The position numbers and the translations under genes are program-made. From positions 2,790,001 to 2,854,000 of the forward strand of contig JAVLRN010000001.1 of NCBI GenBank assembly GCA_032821775.1: DNA of 64,000 bases, in the 5' to 3' direction. Origin of the DNA: Sanguinoderma infundibulare. Taxonomy: Eukaryota; Basidiomycota; Agaricomycetes; Polyporales; Polyporaceae. This document shows, one piece after another, positions 57,764-64,000 of the stretch (positions are counted from its first letter, which is position 1; each line of letters starts with the position of its first letter). Under the pieces are notes generated by a model. It made no database searches, was not told the DNA's origin, and saw only the letters and a list, made by a program, of their open reading frames with translations.

Positions 57764-59526
57764 ATGCCTTCATATCGCACTCACCTAACCGTACTCGAGA
57801 AGACTACTGCACGCTACCCTGACTCCCCAGTCTTCCGCATTCCACGAGTCGATGCTGGCACCAACGAGGTCTTGCAATGGGACGTTGTCACCTACAGCCA
57901 GTTTTGGCAAGATGTCGAGCGGTTCGCAAGGCATTGGACACAGAAGCTCAACGCCTGTGGAGTTGGCACTCGTTCTGTTGTTGGCCTATGGTACGACTCC
58001 ATGTCCTCTTCGCAACTGTAGAGATCGGGCTCACTACCTTCCCATAGGCTCGGAGGCGTGACCTACGTCGATGCCGTTCACATATACGGCCTTGCGCGTG
58101 CAGGTTACATCCCGCAGTATTTCTCACTGCGCCTACCGAACCCTGATATCATATTCGAGCTTCTCGAGAAGTCCAATGGCCGCGCTCTCATCTACGATCC
58201 CTCATATGCTTCCTCCGCTCTCGACCAGGCCTCCGTCCCTACTTTCACTGCTGTCGATGCTCGGACATTACCATATGCCGACGTATCTCTACCGCCCAAC
58301 CGAGGAAGCACCAATGGCGACGATACACTTATGATCTTCCACACATCGGGTTCAACATCTGGTCGTCCGAAGCTCGTACCTGTCAGCTATTCTTGGTGGG
58401 ACTTTGCGCTCACCAAGATTCATGAGCATATGAAGCCGAAGCCCGCCCGCAACGGTCGACAGGACGTCACTGTCTGGATGTAAGCACATTTCATAACTAC
58501 CCTTGGCGATGATAGCCTGACTGTTGGCTGTGATGTAGGGGAAGCATGTGTCACTTCGGGCAATCGTTCATGCTCGCGGGCATGATCCAGCACGGGTCGT
58601 GTACAGTCCAATTCACCGAGCAGGCGTTCTCATCAAACGAGCTCGTTGACATGTTCCAGCGCTGTGGTCTTTCGCGCATTAACATCTTCCCCACGTTCCT
58701 GAGCCAGCACCTGCGGGCTTCTCGGCATGACCCCAAGCTCCTCGCCTTCCTGCAGAGCCTCGACGACATCCTTATTTCTGGGTTGATGATGTCACCGGAG
58801 GACGAGGAGTGGGTTTACAGCAATGGGATCAGGTTGACAAACTGCTACGGAAACACTGAGGTCGGTTCCATGCTCGTCACTCCGGCCTCGAACTCGGACG
58901 CGCAGAAGCCTGCGCATGCTCTCATCCCCGTCCCTGGTTCAAAGTACCTTTTCCTCCCCATCGATGACTCCGCCGCAGACGCGGAGACAGAGACCGGGTA
59001 TGCGAACGCAAACGCGCAGCTGCTCGAGCTCATCGTCCTCGCGGACTCGCCAGACTGCCCCGACCGCTCGCTGCGGCACGGGGACGGCGACTACCACACC
59101 GGTGACCTTTTCGTCGAGGTCTCCCCTGGCCACTACGTCTACCGGGGCCGGAACGACGACTGGATCAAGAGCGAGAACTCGCTCCGCTGCGACACGAAGG
59201 CGATCGAGGACAACGTCCTCGCCACGTGCGGCGACCTTGTGGCGGCGTGCATCGTGACGGGCAATGGCAGACCTTCTCCCGCGCTGTTCGTCGAGCCCGC
59301 GGACGCGAGTGCGGATCCGGAGAAGCTCAAGCGGGATATCGTACGCCGGATCCGGCACTTCCATTCGCGGAGGTACATGCACGAGCGCATCGTCTCGCCG
59401 CAGTTCGTGCTCGTCGTCCCGCGGAACACCCTCCCCCGCACGGCCACCAAGGGCAATATCCGCCGTCGCGCCGTCGAGGACGCGTTCAAGGCTGAGCTCG
59501 ACCGCGTCTACGGCGTCTCGCGCTGA
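57764..59526 (+). CDS. Stand-alone AMP-forming acyl-adenylating enzyme
   Basis: ANL-superfamily enzyme that activates a carboxylic acid as acyl-AMP. ATG at 57764 (MPSYRTHLTVLEKTT); introns at about 57991-58049 and 58481-58540 split codons cleanly. Core motifs: FHTSGSTSGRPK (P-loop, near 58335), the NCYGNTEVG adenosine motif (near 58843), YHTGD (near 59093), GRNDDWIKSENSL (hinge and following turn, near 59148) and NTLPRTATKGNIRRRAV with the catalytic C-terminal lysine (near 59440). About 545 residues. There is no carrier protein, condensation or reductase domain, so it is a free ligase or NRPS-like A domain alone. Similar single-domain enzymes are common in Agaricomycetes but mostly uncharacterised; acetyl-CoA synthetase or acyl-CoA ligase activity are options. 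It is convergent with a membrane transporter. Confidence 0.92.
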
Positions 59527-59948
59527 GCTCGTACCTCGGCTGGCATATCCGTACTTCGCTTTTGTTTCACCGCCGGACACCTCACATCTATTGCTATCTA
59601 TTCCCATCCACAGCATTCCGTGCATCTAATCTTCTTGCGCCCCGCTCTGTGATTTGTATCGTTATCTCAACTCTCAAGGCCCTGATCCCACACTGTACTA
59701 GTACTGACCGCTCATACCGTACATAGTTTGTAGCTTAATCTTGGGACTTCATTCGGGACCTCACTAGTACTTACCGCTCCTGTTTGTTATCCCACATACG
59801 AGTACATACGCTATTATTGACCGTGTCGATCGCGTCGTCATTTACTCCCTAATCGTTTCAAGGTGCAATAACGGCAAAAACTCTAAACACTGGTTGAACA
59901 GAACCTACACTAGTATATCACGCATCTACCGGCCTCCGGGACATAACA
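59527..59948. other. Convergent intergenic region, ligase-transporter
   Basis: About 420 bases between convergent stops, AT-richer than the genes. The sequence CACTAGTACT and close relatives (ctagtactgaccgctc at about 59696, ctagtacttaccgctc at about 59763) occur twice, a small direct repeat of about 16 bases with one mismatch. No gene. Confidence 0.5.
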
Positions 59949-61605
59949 TTACTCCGAAAAGGACACTTCCTCCTCTAGGCGAGCGCCGCCGGACCCCGCC
60001 TCATGGTCTATTCGATCGCCGGAGGTGAGTTCACTCTCTTGCGCATTGCGAGAGTCCTCGAGCCCCAGGGCCAAGAAACTGGAAATGACTACCACCGCCC
60101 CAAATACGACTTTACCCTTGGCTGGCCGGCCCAAGAAGAAGTCTCCCAAGACGGCCAGGGGCATTGTAAGGCTGAGTCCAACGGTGACAACTAGCGGCGT
60201 GGTCTTGAGCATCGCAATAACGTAGATGTAGTCGGACGATAGAGTAATGGCCATCTGTGATTTACAACATTAGCGTTGGAGACAGGTCAAAGATCAGCAC
60301 CGACATGACTGCGCCGGGAGCCTAAATAAATCGCACATTGATCAACAGGGCCGCCACCGCTTTGCTCGAGACAGGCAACTGAAACGGCTCCACGCCCGTG
60401 AGATGCAAGACGACGCCGATCGGCCAACACGAGAGTATGTTGAATAAGCCGACGAACCCGAAGAAGAGCTGCATGTCGATGCGCGACTCGGACCGGATGC
60501 GGACTTTGAGTAATGTCACGTAGAGCGCGTAGAAAAGGGCCGAGAGGAGCGCGAGTGCATCGCCCACGACCGGCATTGTGGACACGCCCGCGGTCGGCAT
60601 CGGAGAGCCGGTCTGCGGCTGTGACGAGTCTGAGAGGGAGACGAGGACGACACCAAAAAAGCTAGATGGAGATGCGCCATGCGCACCGAAAGCACATGCA
60701 ACAGTCAGTCAGTCGGACAAGCGCAAATGGCTAATTCATTGCCACACACCTGGCGATAACAGCGCCAATCTTGATTAAAGTCAAACTCTCTACCCTGAAT
60801 ATACGGCCAATACCCAAAGTAAAAAAGCCTGGACGAGGCGAATGCGCGCCGGAACGATTGCTTCCTCGTGAATACTGGTTTGCGTCCCAGGAACGAGTCG
60901 GAGGTGCGGACACTCACCGCTCATGCTGGACAGGATCGTTGCGCTAGCGACGCTCGTATAGTCGAGCGATGCGTTCACCGTCCAGTTTGCAATGAACCAC
61001 AGCAGGCAGAACACAGCCGCGAGGTGGGCGATCTCCCGGGTGGTCAACGGTTGGGAGAATTTGTCATTGCCAGGGCCGCCGTCAGAGTTCAGATGCTGAG
61101 CGTTCTGACCCGCTATTCAGTACGACGATGCATAGGCGACCATCGAGGGCCGGGATTCTGACGCACCGTTGCGCCAAGTGTTTCAGCGGCATCGGCATGC
61201 GTTGACAGCGGTTCATACCCGTCTCTCCTGAAGACAGTGGTTTGAGTACTGAATAATTGCACATCCTCCGCTGACCTACCCACCACCTTCAGCGTTCTTC
61301 TGGTTCCTGCCTTGGGCCTGACGAATGGCGAAGGGAACCAAGTACAGCGCGAACGCGCTGGTGTTGAGATACGTGACCCTTCACGGGAATTTGAGGATCT
61401 GTTCGACGAGTAGCCGAGGAGGAGATAACATACAGAAACGGCTTCTCGTAGCCACCCTCGAACAAGCCCTGAAAAGCACGGTTATGAGGGTAACTGAACG
61501 GAAACAAACGAAACGTACTTGGGTAACAAAATTGGAGGCGGTCCATAGGACCACAACACACAGCAGCAATACTATGCCAACCAAGTAGTCCCTCCGGTTG
61601 GCCAT
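59949..61605 (-). CDS. Drug/metabolite transporter superfamily protein, SLC35F5/THI74-like
   Basis: Ten-helix membrane protein of the EamA/SLC35F type, possibly in the vacuolar or plasma membrane; substrates unknown, thiamine transport suggested for yeast relatives. ATG at 61605 gives MANRRDYLVGIVLLLCVVVLWTASNFVTQ, the family's first helix. After introns come GLFEGGYEKPFL and a helix with REIAHLAAVFCLLWFIANWTVNASLDYTSVASATILSSMSG (61047-60920), a hallmark region. DALALLSALFYALYVTLLKVRI (near 60560), FFGFVGLFNILSCWPI and SDYIYVIAMLKTTPLVVTVGLSLTMPLAVLGDFFL (near 60240-60140) follow. The acidic C-tail ends at 59949. It converges on the ligase gene, and is divergent from SLX9 (315 bases). Confidence 0.87.
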
Positions 61606-61920
61606 TATCGCGAGCGCGCGTGACCTTGGCGGGATGCGAGAGCGAGAGCGAGATGGGCGAGCAGAAAACGAGTCCATCAGCAAATAAGACCACTGAACAT
61701 CGCTGGAGAGCCCTCGAGCGTGCTGGCAGCAGAAGGAGAGGGAGATGTGAAGGACCAGCGCATATCTGCCTGCACTTGCCAACGCTTGTCCGAGCACGTC
61801 ATTTCCTTGCTCGGCTACGAGATAAGCGCAGAGTTACAGTAGCTCCAGTACCGCACCTATCGTCTGCTCCCGATTCCTCACGTCGCCGCTGCTTCTAGTG
61901 TTCAGCACCCTCGACGCACC
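61606..61920. promoter_or_regulatory. Bidirectional promoter, transporter/SLX9
   Basis: About 315 bases between divergent start codons. No TATA box or known motif stands out. A frame upstream of the transporter ATG is probably leader sequence. Confidence 0.5.
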
Positions 61921-62888
61921 ATGGTGAGCCTTGATATCAGTGCACGGGCGAAAGATAACAGCTCAATCTTGGAAGATAGCCGAAGGAAAAGCGCAGGCGC
62001 AGCGGAGCCCACGAACGGTCCGTTAGGCTCCCCACCCAACGCCAATTTGCCGTTCAGGACAATGCAGTCGAGCACATCACCGTCGGGGAAGAGAGCCAAC
62101 GCTCTGTAAGTAGTTCTTACGCGTCTCAGAACCTCGCCGACATCTGAACCGACCTGAACACATCAGGCCCCGGAGATCCTCGCAGCACTGGCTGCGGCCG
62201 ACGAGCCTCGCACCACACTCAAGAAAAAGGAAAAACAGGCTCTGAAACATCAACTGTTCATCGAACGTAAGATCCGTTTTTTTTATCACATTCCGTCCCC
62301 TCCTGCGTCCGTCGCCTGCGCATCACATTTGTAAAGCCGTCTCTAGTGACTCACGAGACGCCATGCGCACAGGATTGGAACAGACCCGGTCCCCTTACTC
62401 CAAGTCCCACGAACGCCGACTGAAGCGTAAGGCACGCGAGCAGGTCGCAGGTGGGATGTCCGAGATAACGGCCGCCATATCCGCCGTGGAAGACGACATC
62501 CCCGACGCAGTGCGGAACACCCTCGCTGCTGACGCAGCGGACACGGCGTTGAAGCCGAAGAAGGCCGCCCCGAAGCCCGGCCAGATAGGCGAAGGCAAGG
62601 GCGCGCCCCTGACCAAGAAACAAAGGAAACGTGCTCTGTACGTGTCCTGACGTCCATGTTGCGCGACTCCCTGTATTACTGCGCGTTCACTCTTCGGTTC
62701 GGCCGTGTATGTGGTCAAGAAACTCACGCCGCCCGTTCCCTTGCAGGCAAGTCGAGCGTACGCGCATTCCCATGATCCTCGCCACCCCCGAGTTTGCAGC
62801 GAATCCGTTCCAGACCATCCGCACGCATGCACAGAATACGCTCCTCCAGCACGAGCCCCCGACGGCTGCGGCCACTGGCTCAAGCTGA
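61921..62888 (+). CDS. SLX9: Ribosome biogenesis protein Slx9
   Basis: Nucleolar factor for 18S maturation and 40S export. Reconstructed exons: 61921-61923 (only ATG), 61980-62105, 62167-62266, 62373-62637 and 62747-62888, all with GT-AG introns and agreeing phases, about 211 residues. The first intron is GTGAGC..GATAG (56 nt) and directly follows the ATG, giving MPKEKRRRSGAHERS. Later exons carry LKKKEKQALKHQLFIER, TRSPYSKSHERRLKRKAREQV, a block typical of Slx9, then LTKKQRKRAL and the C-terminal FAANPFQTIRTHAQNTL. An alternative reading from the same ATG without the first splice gives 62 residues ending at 62107-62109 in the wrong phase for the next exon, so I reject it. Confidence 0.82.
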
Positions 62889-63733
62889 ACCTTGTGCCTG
62901 AAAATGCCGGTGGTCCACACGTCCTGTCCCAGCTGCAGCTCGGGCGACGTGCTCGGGCCACATCCCGCCTCCGGCCAGTCTGGGTACCTGCGCCACAACT
63001 CGATCCGTGGACGTTGTCGAAATCGCACTCAATTCCGCTTGTCATCGGCGACTTGTTTCGTCCCCCTTTCCATCGGCCCATTCCATCCTCCGAATCCTTG
63101 TACCCTTCAATACTCGGTGGCTTCCGCGGGCCCGCGCATGCAATTCGCCACGTCGTGCCGTAATCATCGGTTCCGATGGCTGTGTCAAAATAAGCTGGCC
63201 CCCATGCGTTCACGCATTTAACGTATTTAACGTGCAAGCTTGTGATGGACGTCCAGGATCGCTTGCGATCGAATCGGCGCATGTATTATGTATATATACT
63301 AGGCAATGTCGTTGTATCGTATGTACGGGGGTATGGATGTGGTCGAAAAGTAGAAGTAATGGCATAAGCGTGCATAACGGGGGCCATAAAAACGTCAGTT
63401 CAAGTTCATAGAATGAAACGTCGTTGGTGGAGGTATCGAATGATGGTATAACACGCAAATGGTGGTAACCGTAATGACAAACCGAGAAAAGAAACCGAAA
63501 CAATGTCATGATCGTCGTGGTAGTGGTGGCGGTAAGCAGTATGCGACAAGACCCGAACACAGTCGAGGTCGTTGTATGCGCGTGTATGCCCGAGCCGATG
63601 TATGTAATGCTAATGCTGCGACCCAATCCAAACATACTCACCTTCGCTGGGCGGTGACAACAACAAGATTCCCGTCTAGAAACACACTAGGGTCGCATCC
63701 AAAATACAGCTCCTCCCGGTCCTTGCCAGTCTA
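62889..63733. other. Convergent intergenic region at the right end
   Basis: About 845 bases between the SLX9 stop and the stop of the gene at the window edge. AT-richer from 63190 on, with TATATA-like runs near 63290. No coding frame or RNA recognised. Confidence 0.5.
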
Positions 63734-64000
63734 TTAGTCGTCATCACCCTCGCCCTTGCTCATCCCCGCACTCCAGACCGTGCTCCCACTCCCGCTCCTG
63801 TGGCTGCTACGCCGGTCCCCGCTCCTGCGGACGATCTCCGTGTAGCCGCCGGGGGAACCCTTCGAGATCTGCTCGCTCAACTGGCGTTCGTGCGCGTCCA
63901 AGGCCGCGATCGTGTTCTCCGCCTCGGCCTGCTCGAGTGCCTCCTGCGTAAGATTGGGACCGGTAACCGGTATCGAGCTAGCCGACGCATCCGAATTCGC
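63734..64000 (-). CDS. C-terminal end of an unidentified protein (cut by window edge)
   Basis: Open without interruption from the edge at 64000 to a TAA at 63734-63736, 88 codons in frame. It reads as a helical, Glu/Gln/Ala-rich section (LTQEALEQAEAENTIAALDAHERQL) that could be a coiled coil, then a Gly/Ser/Arg-rich low-complexity tail ending in acidic residues. The upstream part is outside the window, so the family cannot be told. Confidence 0.65.
   Translation of the reverse strand, partial: ANSDASASSIPVTGPNLTQEALEQAEAENTIAALDAHERQLSEQISKGSPGGYTEIVRRSGDRRSSHRSGSGSTVWSAGMSKGEGDDD

Overview
The window is nuclear DNA of a filamentous basidiomycete, most likely an Agaricomycete. The genes are GC-rich and mostly cut by many short introns of about 50-65 nt with GT-AG ends. 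Several proteins are of kinds typical of mushroom-forming fungi: a HapX iron regulator, a divergent BTB-like protein, a stand-alone adenylating enzyme and a serine/proline-rich orphan. No rRNA, tRNA, CRISPR array, intact transposon or virus was recognised. I find 25 protein genes, two of them cut by the window edges and two of them small, unrecognised and reconstructed by hand from splice signals.

Layout: 1-4.2 kb holds VPS18 (5' end missing), convergent with the rRNA-processing factor CGR1. A large serine/proline-rich orphan follows at 5.1-7.8 kb. SEC39 and NIP7 (8.7-13.0 kb, minus) come next; NIP7 is divergent from the urease accessory gene ureD (13.2-14.1 kb), which is followed on the same strand by an anion:cation symporter of the allantoate/nicotinate type. 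From 17.2 to 22.2 kb, minus strand, are a mitochondrial m-AAA protease and a secreted histidine acid phosphatase (phytase type). NRDE2 and a BYR4/BFA1 cytokinesis regulator run on the plus strand (22.9-29.7 kb). A zinc-finger orphan and a DUF423/TMEM256 membrane protein lie on the minus strand (31.3-34.9 kb). A BTB-like gene, a new small gene and the rRNA methyltransferase SPB1 occupy 36.2-41.4 kb. An SLS1-type mitochondrial regulator and a GIT1-type transporter follow on the minus strand (41.6-47.4 kb). After a gene-poor stretch of about 3.6 kb come hapX (51.0-52.9 kb), an intronless PPR gene (minus), an AMP-forming ligase, a drug/metabolite transporter (minus), SLX9 (plus) and the end of an unknown gene at the right edge.

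Most genes are housekeeping and unrelated to each other. Four of about 25 are ribosome-biogenesis factors (CGR1, NIP7, SPB1, SLX9) and several serve mitochondria (m-AAA protease, SLS1, PPR). Possible functional neighbours are ureD with its downstream permease (urea/allantoin nitrogen use) and the adenylating enzyme with the transporter it converges on. I found no clearly new multi-gene system. The most unusual features are a start codon isolated on its own 3-nt coding exon (SLX9), a 32-nt microexon inside the HapX basic region, and a previously unobvious four-exon gene divergent from SPB1.
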